A stretch of DNA of 64,000 nucleotides, taken from NCBI RefSeq assembly GCF_002925905.1, contig NZ_PRDB01000008.1:219120-283119 (forward strand), written 5' to 3'. A model generated the notes under the pieces. The model saw nothing but the letters and a program-made list of their open reading frames with translations, had not been told where the DNA came from and did not search any database. Made by a program: the position numbers and the translations under genes. Of the stretch, positions 25,150-33,660 are shown piece after piece; the stretch's first letter is position 1; every line of letters starts with the position of its first letter. This DNA is from Klebsiella michiganensis (GTDB taxonomy: Bacteria > Pseudomonadota > Gammaproteobacteria > Enterobacterales > Enterobacteriaceae).

Positions 25150-26700
25150 GCCGGTCAGGTCGCGCATGCCGTTGACCAGCGCTTCGCACCAGGCGGCGTA
25201 GTCGTGGCCGCTGGAGGAGGGATGGAAGCTCACCGTATAACCCTTCTCTTTTAGCACCCGCTCAAATTCAAGCGTATTGGCATAAATGCCGCCGTCCGGC
25301 CCGCTGGTTTCGAATTTCCCCGCCTGCAGCCAGAAGCGCACCGGATAGCGCGGCGACTGCTGGTACTGGCGGGTCAGCCAGCCGGCCTCCTCCCCTTGCG
25401 GCGCCCACCAGTATGACCCGGACAGGCTCAATACGTTGCCAAACAGCCGGGGGTAGCGCAGCGCTACCCAGGACGCGGCCAGCCCGCCGTAGCTGGAGCC
25501 GGCGACCACGGTTTTTTGCCGGCTCAGGCTGAGTCCCTGGCGGTTTAGCCAGGGCAGCAACTCATGGGCCATAAAATCGGCAAAATGCGGATTTGGCGGC
25601 AGCTCCTTCGCCCGTCGCGAATGATCGAGACTATCGATAAACACCACGTTAATCGGCGGCAGCCGGTGGCTGGCGATCAGGGCGTTCAGCACGTTGGCGA
25701 GGCGGTACTCGTGCTGGTAAGTTTTACCGTCAAAGAGCAGCAGGGTCCAGCGCGCGGGCTGCGGCAACCGCGGGCGATAAATCAGCACTTCCCGCGTATT
25801 TTGCAGAAAGTCGCTGCGCAGCTGATGGCGGGTTAAGGTTCCGTAGCGTAGCGGCTGCGCCATACGCTGGGCGGTGCAAAAACGCGCGGCGTTGAGGGCC
25901 AGCAGAGAGTGGCGATTCCAGCGGTCGTGGGCGGCATTGATGCTGTTCGGGTTTAGCGGGTCAGCCTGGGCGCTGACCAGAATCGCCCGCCGCTGCTCCC
26001 GTGCGCTGCCGGTTATCTGCGGCACGTCCGGGGCCAGCTTATACTGCATGAGGGTATCGGCGGGCACCACGTAGCTGCGAAACCAGACGTCAGAATCCCC
26101 GAGGCGAAACAGCGGATCGTGATCCCCCGCCGGCGAACCCAGAATAAACACGTTGCGGCTCGCCCCGCGCCACAGGAAAGTTACCCGCTTATGGCCGGCG
26201 TCCACCGGTTCCACCATTGGCGTCCCTTCCCGCTCGCGCTCCTGCCAGAAATGCGCCGTTGAACCTCCCGCCGCCAGTTCACGCTTCAGCCGCAGCAGGC
26301 GCGGGCTGACCGGATCCAGCGGCTGAACTTTGGCCAGAGCGGTGGTTTCCCGCATCTGCCACTGAAAGCGCCAGCGCGCCCCCTCTTCGCCGTGCAGCAC
26401 CAGCGAGGAGGCGCGATTTACCGGCAGAGAAAACAGCAGGGTTTGCTCGCCGTCCGCCGGACCGCCCGTCAGCAGCGTGCGCAGACGGCGGTTATTGTCA
26501 TCCAGCAGTCGGGCATCGGTGACGCCGGAGAGGGTCGCCGCGACGTAGTTCTCGCCCAATGTCGGCAGGTCAAAACAGACCTCGCCGCTGGCGTCGAACT
26601 TCCCCTCCAGTTCCCCCTGTAACGAAGGAGATTCGCAGTTCATCGCCGCCGCCGGTAGGGTACTCATGCCAATCAGCAGGCCGCTCCACGCCGTCTTCAT
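25078..26700 (-). CDS. secreted enterochelin-esterase (Fes)-like hydrolase
   Basis: 540 residues. Residues 1-19 form a signal peptide (ending Pro-Ala-Ala-Ala), an N-terminal beta domain follows, then the Fes N-terminal domain (about 185-300) and an alpha/beta-hydrolase esterase domain. The catalytic serine is in Gly-Ser-Ser-Tyr-Gly-Gly, and the C-terminal histidine is in Ser-Ser-Gly-His-Asp-Tyr. Cytoplasmic Fes is about 400 residues without a signal, so this looks like a periplasmic relative that would cut ester-linked siderophores after outer-membrane import. It is divergent from a TonB receptor and shares a Fur-type palindrome with it. Its 3' end overlaps ybdJ convergently by 72 bp. Confidence 0.8.
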   Translation of the reverse strand: MKTAWSGLLIGMSTLPAAAMNCESPSLQGELEGKFDASGEVCFDLPTLGENYVAATLSGVTDARLLDDNNRRLRTLLTGGPADGEQTLLFSLPVNRASSLVLHGEEGARWRFQWQMRETTALAKVQPLDPVSPRLLRLKRELAAGGSTAHFWQEREREGTPMVEPVDAGHKRVTFLWRGASRNVFILGSPAGDHDPLFRLGDSDVWFRSYVVPADTLMQYKLAPDVPQITGSAREQRRAILVSAQADPLNPNSINAAHDRWNRHSLLALNAARFCTAQRMAQPLRYGTLTRHQLRSDFLQNTREVLIYRPRLPQPARWTLLLFDGKTYQHEYRLANVLNALIASHRLPPINVVFIDSLDHSRRAKELPPNPHFADFMAHELLPWLNRQGLSLSRQKTVVAGSSYGGLAASWVALRYPRLFGNVLSLSGSYWWAPQGEEAGWLTRQYQQSPRYPVRFWLQAGKFETSGPDGGIYANTLEFERVLKEKGYTVSFHPSSSGHDYAAWCEALVNGMRDLTGLALKGKPATPDPAQQQIFNRAQR

Positions 26701-26740
26701 TAGCCAATAGTTCCTTGTAAGAATTTGTTAATAACGCTAA

Positions 26741-26761
26741 TGCAAATAATAACTATTTGCA
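26741..26761. promoter_or_regulatory. candidate Fur box between Fes-like and FoxA-like genes
   Basis: A perfect palindrome, TGCAAATA-ATAAC-TATTTGCA, lies 41 bp from the Fes-like start (26700) and 93 bp from the receptor start (26854). The core GCAAATAATAACTATTTGC matches the 19-bp Fur consensus at about 12 positions. Iron-dependent repression of both genes is inferred. Confidence 0.5.
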
Positions 26762-26853
26762 ATAACATTAACACCGTTAATGATAACCGCCGGTCGATTC
26801 CCCTCGACGCGGGCGTTTTTTGATGGCGATTCAACCAAGGATAAAAAATAAAC

Positions 26854-28998
26854 ATGTTTAAATATAATAAGATAACAGCTTTCTGGGCCGCGGGCGTGGC
26901 GGCATCTCTGTTTGGCGGGCCGGCGCTGGCAGCGGATGAAACGATCGTCGTCACCGCCGGCAGCGGCGAGGATCCTACAGCGCCGCTGAAGGGAATAGTG
27001 GCGACAAAAACCCTGTCGGCAACAAAGACCGCTGCGGAGATCGTCAAAACGCCGCAGTCGGTATCGGTGGTCACCCGCGATCAAATGCGGGCGCTGGACG
27101 TCACCTCGGTTTCCCAGGCGCTGCGCTATAGCGCGGGCGTTTTTACCGAATACCGAGGTTCATCTAACCGCAACGACGAAGTATTCGTGCGCGGCTTCAG
27201 CTACGTGCCCAAATTCCTCGATGGCCTGAGCTACGGTGCTACCGCCTCGTCACAAACCGGCACTTTCGACCCGTGGCTGCTGGAACGCGTCGAGCTGGTG
27301 CGCGGCCCGGCCTCGGTGCTGTTTGGTCAGGTCAACCCCGGCGGGCTGATTAGCATGACCAGCAAACGCCCGACCAGCCAGCCAATTCATGAGGTACAGT
27401 TCCGTACCGGCAATAACCAGCTCGCCGAAGGGGCTTTCGACGTTGGCGGCCCGCTGAGCGATGACGGCCACCTGCTCTATCGCCTGAACGGGATCGCCCG
27501 CACCCAGAATAACCAGATCGATGACTATAAAGAGACGCGGATGGCTATCGCCCCCGCCCTCACCTGGTATCCTGATGACGCCACGCGCTTTACCCTGTTA
27601 ACCAGCTATCAGAAAGACCCGGACGCCGGCTATCGTAACTTCCTGCCGCGTTACGGTACCGTGGAAAGCGTCGACGGCAGCTATATTCCTCGCGATTTTA
27701 ACGTCAGCGATCCCAGCTACAACCAGTCGTGGCGTGAACAAACGATGATTGGCTATGAATTTGAGCACCAGCTCAACGATACCTTTACTCTGCGCCAGAA
27801 CGCCCGCTACGCCACCATCAAACAGAAGTATCGCTACCTGGTTTATTCCACCAGCGCCGCCAACAGCTCGGTACTCTCCCGCCGCGCCCAGCATGAACAG
27901 CGTCAGACCGATGAGTTTGGCATCGATAACCAGCTTGAAGCGCAGTTCGCCAGCGGTCAGGTGGCGCATACGGTGATTGGCGGTGTGGATTACAAAACCA
28001 GTAAGGATAAGCAGTACCTTGGTCGGGCCGGCGGCTCGCAGTACGATATCGACTGGCGCAGCCCGACCTACGGGGTTAGCGTCGATGAAAGCGTCTTCAG
28101 TCCCGCCACTAATGAACAGCAAAATCTCGACCAGGTTGGGGTGTATATTCAGGATCAGCTGAGCTGGCGAAACTGGGAACTGTTAGTTTCCGGGCGCTAC
28201 GACTGGGCGGAAGTACGCACCACCGATTTTACCGACGCCAGCAGCACCCAGCAGAATGATAATAAGCTCACCTGGCGCACCGGCCTGCTGTACGCCTTTG
28301 ATTCCGGTCTTTCCCCCTATATCAGCTACAGCACCTCCTTCGAACCTAACCTACAGACCAACCGCGCGCCGGGCGTCGGACCATTCGATCCCAGCGAAGG
28401 CAAACAGGTAGAGGTGGGTCTGAAATACCAGCCTGACCCAAACGCGTTAATGACCCTCGCGCTGTACGATCTGACGCAGAGCAACGTCGCGACCTACAAC
28501 AGCGCGGCCGGGTGGTTTGAAAACAGCGGTAAAGTGCGCTCGAAAGGCGTTGAAGCCGAAGCGCACGCGACGGTCTTCGATAACCTCAATCTGATCGCGT
28601 CTTACACCTATACCGACGCGGAAACCGTCAATACCACCGTCGTCGGTACCGAAGGGAAAACGCCGGCACGCATTCCGACCCATATGGCTTCGGCGTTCAC
28701 CAGCTATACCCTGCCGGACGGCGCGTTAAAAAGCCTGACCGCGGGCGTTGGCGTACGCTATATCGGCACCAGCTACGGCGATGCGAAAAACACGTTTAAA
28801 GTACCGGCAGTGGATCTGTACGACGCTATGGTCAGCTATGAGTTAGGCGAGCTGAATTCGAGCCTGAAAGGGGCGAAAGTGCAGTTCAACGTCAACAACC
28901 TCGCCAATACCAAATACGTGGCCTCCTGCGCCAGCGATAGCGCCTGCTTCTACGGCATTGGTCGGACGGTGACGGCGACGGTCAACTACGCCTGGTAA
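26854..28998 (+). CDS. foxA: TonB-dependent ferri-siderophore receptor, FoxA/FhuA type
   Basis: 714-residue outer-membrane receptor. Signal peptide 1-26 (Gly-Pro-Ala-Leu-Ala-Ala), TonB box near residue 30 (Glu-Thr-Ile-Val-Val-Thr-Ala), plug domain (TPQSVSVVTRDQM to about 180), then a 22-strand barrel. It ends in aromatic Asn-Tyr-Ala-Trp, as outer-membrane barrels do. A cysteine pair near the end (Ala-Ser-Cys-Ala-Ser-Asp-Ser-Ala-Cys-Phe-Tyr-Gly) is typical of the FhuA/FoxA group, which takes up hydroxamates such as ferrioxamine. The symbol is a best match to my recollection of FoxA, and the substrate is not proven. It is paired with a secreted esterase, which hints at an ester-containing ligand. 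Confidence 0.72.
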   Translation: MFKYNKITAFWAAGVAASLFGGPALAADETIVVTAGSGEDPTAPLKGIVATKTLSATKTAAEIVKTPQSVSVVTRDQMRALDVTSVSQALRYSAGVFTEYRGSSNRNDEVFVRGFSYVPKFLDGLSYGATASSQTGTFDPWLLERVELVRGPASVLFGQVNPGGLISMTSKRPTSQPIHEVQFRTGNNQLAEGAFDVGGPLSDDGHLLYRLNGIARTQNNQIDDYKETRMAIAPALTWYPDDATRFTLLTSYQKDPDAGYRNFLPRYGTVESVDGSYIPRDFNVSDPSYNQSWREQTMIGYEFEHQLNDTFTLRQNARYATIKQKYRYLVYSTSAANSSVLSRRAQHEQRQTDEFGIDNQLEAQFASGQVAHTVIGGVDYKTSKDKQYLGRAGGSQYDIDWRSPTYGVSVDESVFSPATNEQQNLDQVGVYIQDQLSWRNWELLVSGRYDWAEVRTTDFTDASSTQQNDNKLTWRTGLLYAFDSGLSPYISYSTSFEPNLQTNRAPGVGPFDPSEGKQVEVGLKYQPDPNALMTLALYDLTQSNVATYNSAAGWFENSGKVRSKGVEAEAHATVFDNLNLIASYTYTDAETVNTTVVGTEGKTPARIPTHMASAFTSYTLPDGALKSLTAGVGVRYIGTSYGDAKNTFKVPAVDLYDAMVSYELGELNSSLKGAKVQFNVNNLANTKYVASCASDSACFYGIGRTVTATVNYAW

Positions 28999-29035
28999 AA
29001 AAGCGTCCGCCGGTCTTCCCCCGGCGGGCGCTTTT
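28998..29035. terminator. bidirectional terminator between foxA-like gene and ramA
   Basis: AAAAAGCG, then CCGCCGG paired across TCTTCC with CCGGCGG, then CGCTTTT. The stem is flanked by A-run and T-run on opposite sides, so it can stop transcription from both converging genes (receptor on plus, ramA on minus). Confidence 0.8.
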
Positions 29036-29376
29036 CAGTGCGCGCGGCTGTGATTTTCTTTACGGTAGGCACCCGGCGGCTGATTAAACGTGCGGGTGAA
29101 GATGCGGGTAAAGGTTTGCTGCGAGTCAAAACCGTATTTCAGGCAAATATCGTAGACCCGCTGATCGGTATCGCGCAGATCGCGGGCCGCCAGCAGCAGC
29201 TTACGCTCGCGGATATAGCGCCCAAGACTCTCCCCTTTATACTGTAAAAACAGTCGTTGCAAATGCCACTTCGAATAACCGGCGTGGCGCGCAATATCGT
29301 CAATACGTAGCGGCTGATGCAAATTATCATCAATCCACTCGACGATAGTATCAATGACCTGAGCGGAAATAGTCAT
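29035..29376 (-). CDS. ramA: RamA, AraC/XylS-family activator of multidrug resistance
   Basis: 113 residues, the exact length of RamA, starting MTISAQVIDTIVEWIDDNLH. Two helix-turn-helix motifs of the AraC family fill the protein (HAGYSKWHLQRLFLQYKG near 33-50; YGFDSQQTFTRIFTRTF near 82-98). RamA activates acrAB, tolC and micF-type genes through mar/rob boxes and so lowers drug and antibiotic levels in the cell. Start 29376 is used rather than the upstream Met at 29418. romA is 32 bp upstream on the same strand and ramR is divergent from romA, the arrangement known in Klebsiella and Enterobacter. Confidence 0.95.
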   Translation of the reverse strand: MTISAQVIDTIVEWIDDNLHQPLRIDDIARHAGYSKWHLQRLFLQYKGESLGRYIRERKLLLAARDLRDTDQRVYDICLKYGFDSQQTFTRIFTRTFNQPPGAYRKENHSRAH

Positions 29377-29408
29377 ATGTCCTCTCTCCTCCTGAACCAC
29401 TCTCATCG

Positions 29409-30509
29409 TTAGCGCCACCAGGCGTTAAATGATTGCGTTTTATCGGCGACCCAAACCGGCTCACCCAACATTGGCGTCAGCAGTCGCCACGGTCGCCCTG
29501 TGCTGGCCTCCGCCAGCCTTTTGTACGGATCGTCCCATGTGTGTTTTGCCAGCACGAAGCGCCCGGCGTGACCCGGCAGCACCGCGCGTGCATGAACATC
29601 GTCAGCGGCTTGCGCCGTCTCTTCCGGCATCATGTGGATGTACTTCCAGTCCTGGTCATACTGACCGTTTTCCATGATCGCCAAATCCACTTCGCCAAAC
29701 TGTTCGCCGATGGCTTTAAAGTGCGGGCCGTAGCCGCTGTCGCCGCTGTAGTAAATTTTCTGCTGCGGGGTAACGAACATAAAGCTGGCCCACAGGGTCT
29801 GGTTGCGCTTGAGGCCGCGGCCGGAAAAGTGGCGCGCGGGCAGGACGTGTACCGTTAGCTCATCGCTCACCTGCAGCGACTGATTCCAGTCCGCCTCGCT
29901 GATGATCGCGCTCTCCATTCCCCAGTAGCGCAGGTGCGACCCCACGCCCAGCGGCGTCACCACGCGCTTGACCTTCGGCATCAGAGCTTTGATGGTGGCG
30001 TAATCGAGGTGGTCGTAATGATCGTGCGAGATAATCAGCAGGTCGATATCCGGCATGCCCTCAGCGTGCCACGGGTAATCCCCGGCAAAGGCCTTATTAA
30101 TAAACGAAAACGGTGCGGCATAGTTGCTAAATACGGGATCGATCAGGATGCGTTTGCCCGCCAGCTGCAGATACCAGGAGGAGTGACCGAGCCAGACCAT
30201 CACGTCCTGCCCTGACGGCAGGCTGGCCAGATCGGTGTTCACCAGCGGCAGCGGCTGGGCCGGTCTGGCATTTTCACGTTTGGCGACCAGAAACTCCCAC
30301 CATGCGGCCAGCATATTTTTTTGCCCGGTAAAGCCAGGCGTCGGAAGCTGATTGTGAAACTGACCGTCATGATAGTGCGGCGACTGCTCCACCAGGCTGA
30401 GCTGCGCGCCCTGCGGCGCCTGACCAAATCCGGCATTTAACACAAACGGCAAAGTTGTTGCTGACGCTAATAACATGATGGCGACCACGCTGAAAGTGAC
30501 ACGGTTCAT
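29409..30509 (-). CDS. romA: RomA, metallo-beta-lactamase-fold protein
   Basis: 366 residues with an N-terminal membrane or signal segment (1-28), followed by an MBL fold of the NAPE-PLD/UlaG type. The metal motif Ser-His-Asp-His-Tyr-Asp-His is at about 160-166, with later Gly-Asp-Ser-Gly and Pro-Gly-His-Ala ligand loops. RomA is the first gene of the romA-ramA operon, and its overexpression has been tied to reduced outer-membrane protein levels; the substrate is uncertain. It ends 32 bp before ramA and is divergent from ramR. Confidence 0.92.
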   Translation of the reverse strand: MNRVTFSVVAIMLLASATTLPFVLNAGFGQAPQGAQLSLVEQSPHYHDGQFHNQLPTPGFTGQKNMLAAWWEFLVAKRENARPAQPLPLVNTDLASLPSGQDVMVWLGHSSWYLQLAGKRILIDPVFSNYAAPFSFINKAFAGDYPWHAEGMPDIDLLIISHDHYDHLDYATIKALMPKVKRVVTPLGVGSHLRYWGMESAIISEADWNQSLQVSDELTVHVLPARHFSGRGLKRNQTLWASFMFVTPQQKIYYSGDSGYGPHFKAIGEQFGEVDLAIMENGQYDQDWKYIHMMPEETAQAADDVHARAVLPGHAGRFVLAKHTWDDPYKRLAEASTGRPWRLLTPMLGEPVWVADKTQSFNAWWR

Positions 30510-30563
30510 ATCCTGACCTGGCGAAATCCCCCTTCCTGGAGGTTTTTGTTATAAGGCTTGATT

Positions 30564-30583
30564 ATGAGTGAGTAAGCACTCAT
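30564..30583. promoter_or_regulatory. RamR operator upstream of romA-ramA
   Basis: The 20-bp inverted repeat ATGAGTGAGTAAGCACTCAT matches the form of the RamR operator (ATGAGTG-N6-CACTCAT). It sits 55 bp upstream of romA in the romA/ramR intergenic region. A second half-site, ATGAGTGAG, is at 30680-30690 just before ramR. Both copies appear intact, so normal repression of ramA is expected. Confidence 0.85.
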
Positions 30584-30699
30584 TATTAGGAAGAAGCTGA
30601 AAGTCGTCAAGACGATTTTCAAATTTTGACAGACAGCGTTGCAGCGCCCATACCGGGCGTGCTTAGATCGTGGTTTTATTATGAGTGAGGTAAAGTGTA

Positions 30700-31281
30700 G
30701 TGGCTCGTCCTAAGAGTGAAGATAAAAAGCAAGCGTTACTGGAGGCCGCAACCGCCGCCTTTGCCCAATCAGGAATCGCCGCCTCAACCTCCGCCATCGC
30801 CCGCAGCGCCGGGGTTGCCGAGGGTACGCTGTTTCGCTACTTTGCCACCAAGGACGATTTGCTCAACGAGCTTTATCTGACCATAAAAGCAGACCTGGTT
30901 CAGACAATGATCGCGGGTCTCAACCCGAACGAGACCCGGCCAAAAGAGAACACGCGCAATATCTGGAATAGCTATATCGGCTGGGGCGTGCGTAACCCCA
31001 TGGAGCATAAAGCGATTCGCCGGATGGCGCTGAGTGAACGGATCACCGACGAAACCCGCAACCGCGTCCAGGAGATGTTTCCCGAGCTCAATGAACTGTG
31101 CCAGCGCTCAATCAAACCCGTTTTTCAATCCGACGAGTACCGTACCTTCGGCGATGCGTTGTTTCTTTCGCTGGCCGAAACCACCATTGAATACGCCAGC
31201 CACGAGCCGGAGCGCGCCGTCCGTTTTGTCGAGCTGGGCTTTGAAGCCATGTGGCAGGCCCTTGCCGAGGACAATAGCTGA
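30700..31281 (+). CDS. ramR: RamR, TetR-family repressor of ramA
   Basis: 193 residues beginning at GTG 30700 (Met-Ala-Arg-Pro-Lys-Ser-Glu). The TetR helix-turn-helix is at about 25-47 ([21 protein letters not shown]). RamR represses romA-ramA and is released by bile acids, dyes and other ligands bound in its C-terminal pocket. No frameshift or stop is seen, so this is not the loss-of-function type found in some resistant isolates. Its stop overlaps the ybdF start by one base (TGATG), so the two are translationally coupled. Confidence 0.94.
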   Translation: MARPKSEDKKQALLEAATAAFAQSGIAASTSAIARSAGVAEGTLFRYFATKDDLLNELYLTIKADLVQTMIAGLNPNETRPKENTRNIWNSYIGWGVRNPMEHKAIRRMALSERITDETRNRVQEMFPELNELCQRSIKPVFQSDEYRTFGDALFLSLAETTIEYASHEPERAVRFVELGFEAMWQALAEDNS

Positions 31282-31649
31282 TGGATCACCGCTCGCTGCA
31301 TGACAACGCGCATCGTATCGCGCTGGAGCTCCCCTTTACCGAGCACTGCTGGCCGTTTGGCCCGGAGTACGATGTGTTTAAAGTCGGCGGGAAGATTTTT
31401 ATGCTCACCGCGACGGTACGCGGCCGCGCGCTGGTCAACCTGAAGTGCGATCCGCAAAAATCGCTGCTTCATCAGGCGATTTACCGCAGCATCGAGCCCG
31501 GCTATCACATGAACAAAAAGCACTGGATCACCGTGGTTCCCGGCGAGGACATCAGCGTCGAGTTACTAGCGGAGCTGATCGATGATTCGTGGAATCTGAT
31601 CGTCGATAAACTCAGCAAAAAAGAGCAGCAGCGCCTACGTCCGGGGTGA
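31281..31649 (+). CDS. ybdF: YbdF, MmcQ/YjbR-family protein
   Basis: 122 residues, the same length as E. coli YbdF, with the conserved phrases '[17 protein letters not shown]', '[12 protein letters not shown]' and '[16 protein letters not shown]'. The fold is the cyclophilin-like/YjbR double-wing type with possible DNA binding; the function is unknown. The ATG at 31281 shares a base with the ramR stop. It precedes nfsB, as in E. coli, separated by a terminator. Confidence 0.92.
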   Translation: MDHRSLHDNAHRIALELPFTEHCWPFGPEYDVFKVGGKIFMLTATVRGRALVNLKCDPQKSLLHQAIYRSIEPGYHMNKKHWITVVPGEDISVELLAELIDDSWNLIVDKLSKKEQQRLRPG

Positions 31650-31662
31650 TTTTCAGCGCTGC

Positions 31663-31686
31663 GCGATAAGTGTTATCGCATTTTTG
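31663..31686 (+). terminator. rho-independent terminator after ramR-ybdF
   Basis: GCGATAA-GTG-TTATCGC (31663-31679) followed by ATTTTTG. Seven-base perfect stem, tight loop and T-run on the plus strand. It separates ramR-ybdF from nfsB. Confidence 0.7.
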
Positions 31687-31767
31687 CCCCTTATCATTTG
31701 CCCGCCATCGCTGTACTCTTCCTTCACGAAACGCACCCGCAAGGGGTTGTAAACAGTGAGGAAGAGT

Positions 31768-32421
31768 ATGGATATCGTATCGGTTGCCTTAAAGCGCTAC
31801 TCCACCAAGGCATTTGACGCCACTAAAAAGCTAACTGCCGAGCAGGCGGAAAACCTGAAAACGCTGCTGCAGTACAGCCCGTCAAGCACCAACTCCCAGC
31901 CGTGGCACTTTATCGTTGCCAGCAGCGATGAAGGCAAAGCGCGCGTCGCCAAAGCGGCGAGCGGCACCTACGTGTTTAACGAACGTAAAATTCTCGATGC
32001 CTCCCACGTGGTGGTGTTCTGCGCCAAAACCGCGATGGACGACGCCTGGCTTGAGCGCGTGGTCGATCAGGAAGAGGCCGATGGCCGCTTCGCTAACGCC
32101 GAAGCCAAAGCGGCAAACCATAAAGGCCGCACCTTCTTTGCCGATATGCACCGCAAAGAGCTGCACGACGACGATCAGTGGATGGCGAAGCAGGTTTATC
32201 TCAACGTCGGCAACTTCCTGCTGGGCGTGGCGGCAATGGGCCTGGACGCCGTGCCGATTGAAGGCGTCGATTTCGCAATTCTCGATGCCGAATTTGACCT
32301 GAAGGCCAAGGGCTACACCAGCCTGGTCGTGGTGCCGGTCGGCCATCATAGCGTTGAAGACTTTAACGCCTCCCTGCCGAAATCACGCCTGCCGCAGGCG
32401 ACGACCATTACCGAGATTTAA
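31768..32421 (+). CDS. nfsB: NfsB, oxygen-insensitive NAD(P)H nitroreductase / dihydropteridine reductase
   Basis: 217 residues, as in E. coli NfsB, and nearly colinear with it ([72 protein letters not shown]). It is an FMN flavoprotein that reduces nitrofurans and quinones in the cytoplasm. The ATG at 31768 follows GAGGAAGA; an upstream Met at 31756 is disfavoured. It belongs to the conserved ybdG-nfsB-ybdF backbone, although the orientation relations are kept around inserted genes. Confidence 0.96.
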   Translation: MDIVSVALKRYSTKAFDATKKLTAEQAENLKTLLQYSPSSTNSQPWHFIVASSDEGKARVAKAASGTYVFNERKILDASHVVVFCAKTAMDDAWLERVVDQEEADGRFANAEAKAANHKGRTFFADMHRKELHDDDQWMAKQVYLNVGNFLLGVAAMGLDAVPIEGVDFAILDAEFDLKAKGYTSLVVVPVGHHSVEDFNASLPKSRLPQATTITEI

Positions 32422-32454
32422 TTCTCTGCTTTTCTTTTACGTCAGGATGATCCC

Positions 32455-32560
32455 CGGATTGCGGCCGTCGCCTTATCCGGGCTACAAAATTACACACTGT
32501 GGGAACCCGTAGCCCGGGTAAGGCGCGTCAAGCGCCGCCCCCGGGGATAGCCCGCAGTAT
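32455..32560. repeat. REP-like palindrome pair downstream of nfsB
   Basis: CCTTATCCGGGCTAC (32471-32485) and GTAGCCCGGGTAAGGCG (near 32509-32525) are inverted relatives of the same REP core, followed by CGCGTCAAGCGCCGCC. This is the same REP family that bounds the long repeats at 5834 and 16919. Confidence 0.7.
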
Positions 32561-32586
32561 TTTGCAGCCAGGATACCTCCACGTGC

Positions 32587-32674
32587 CAGATGCGCTCCGC
32601 ATAGCGGCCAATGACCGCCAGGCGTTGAGCGTACGCTGAATAATAATGCGCTGCTCTTTTCGGGTCACGTTCAT
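32587..32674 (-). pseudogene. possible decayed N-terminus of a YjhX-like gene
   Basis: From ATG 32674 the minus strand reads Met-Asn-Val-Thr-Arg-Lys-Glu-Gln-Arg, resembling the start of YjhX-family proteins (Met-Asn-Leu-Ser-Arg-Gln-Glu-Gln-Arg). After about 15 residues the resemblance ends and no full-length frame follows; a frameshift or truncation is suspected. It lies directly before the XRE/MmyB gene stop. The match is short and could be chance. Confidence 0.3.
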
Positions 32675-32684
32675 AAGCATTCCG

Positions 32685-33551
32685 TTAGTGTGTGTGCAGC
32701 CACGCCAGCGCCCGCTCGCCCGTTTCATCCATCGGCAAATAGACCAGCAGGCGCGAACCGTTGCGCGGGGCCGAGTACCAGTACATCTGCTGCAGGCTGA
32801 AGCGTCCGAGCTGCGGATGGTTAAAGTGTTTCACCTGATTCTCCACCCCGCGCACCTCATAGCGCTGATGCCAGAGCGCCTCGAACTCCGCCGACGCGGC
32901 GAAAAAGCGCGCCAGCTTATTCTCCCACAGCGGATCGCCGCGGTGCTCCGCCATCGCCGCGCGGAAATAGGAGACAAACGTCGCCAGCACGTCGCGATTC
33001 TCGATGCGGCTGCGCCAGGTTTCATTGGTCAGATACAGATAAATGCAGTTGCGATCCTCTTCCGGAATGGTGGCGAAATCGATGCCCATCAGGCGGCAGA
33101 AGCTGTCGTTCCAGGCCACAATATCAAAGCTCGGCTTCTGAATACTGGCGGGCTGCGGCATCAGGCTATCGAGCATCCGCCGGGTGCCCGGGCTGATGCC
33201 TTCGCATACCGTGACCTGCGCGGCTTCCGGCGGCGTCAGTCCGGCCAGGACAAACAGGTGCCGGGTCTCCAGTGGGCTGCACTGCAGCGCGTTCGCCACC
33301 GACACCAGCACGGCCGCGGACGGATTCACTTCCCGCCCCTGCTCAAGCCAGGTGTACCAGGTGACGCCGACCTCCGCCAGCATCGCCACCTCTTCCCGCC
33401 GCAGGCCCGGCGTGCGCCGCCGGCCGACGCGAGGTAACCCCAGGCGCTGCGGATCGAGGCTCTCACGCCGGGCACGCAGAAACGCCCCCAGCTGTTTACG
33501 GCCGTCATCGGGCGCGGCAATCGTCGATTCACGTTGCGGCATGGTCGTCAT
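32685..33551 (-). CDS. XRE-type regulator with MmyB-like ligand-binding domain
   Basis: 288 residues. The N-terminal helix-turn-helix spans about 20-80 (GLRREEVAMLAEVGVTWYTWLEQGR is the family hallmark region). The C-terminal MmyB-like domain from about 110 includes Ser-Phe-Asp-Ile-Val-Ala-Trp-Asn and Leu-Thr-Asn-Glu-Thr-Trp. Proteins of this kind usually repress a neighbouring gene and respond to a small hydrophobic ligand. It is divergent from an MFS exporter with 109 bp between starts, so control of that exporter is the natural inference. Confidence 0.85.
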   Translation of the reverse strand: MTTMPQRESTIAAPDDGRKQLGAFLRARRESLDPQRLGLPRVGRRRTPGLRREEVAMLAEVGVTWYTWLEQGREVNPSAAVLVSVANALQCSPLETRHLFVLAGLTPPEAAQVTVCEGISPGTRRMLDSLMPQPASIQKPSFDIVAWNDSFCRLMGIDFATIPEEDRNCIYLYLTNETWRSRIENRDVLATFVSYFRAAMAEHRGDPLWENKLARFFAASAEFEALWHQRYEVRGVENQVKHFNHPQLGRFSLQQMYWYSAPRNGSRLLVYLPMDETGERALAWLHTH

Positions 33552-33660
33552 AAAACCTCCAGCATGGTAGTGCCAATACCAGTATAAGCAGGAACTGGTA
33601 CCCGTTTAATTTATCGGTGATGCTACGGCCATCCGCTGAATGACGCAATGGAGAGATCCG

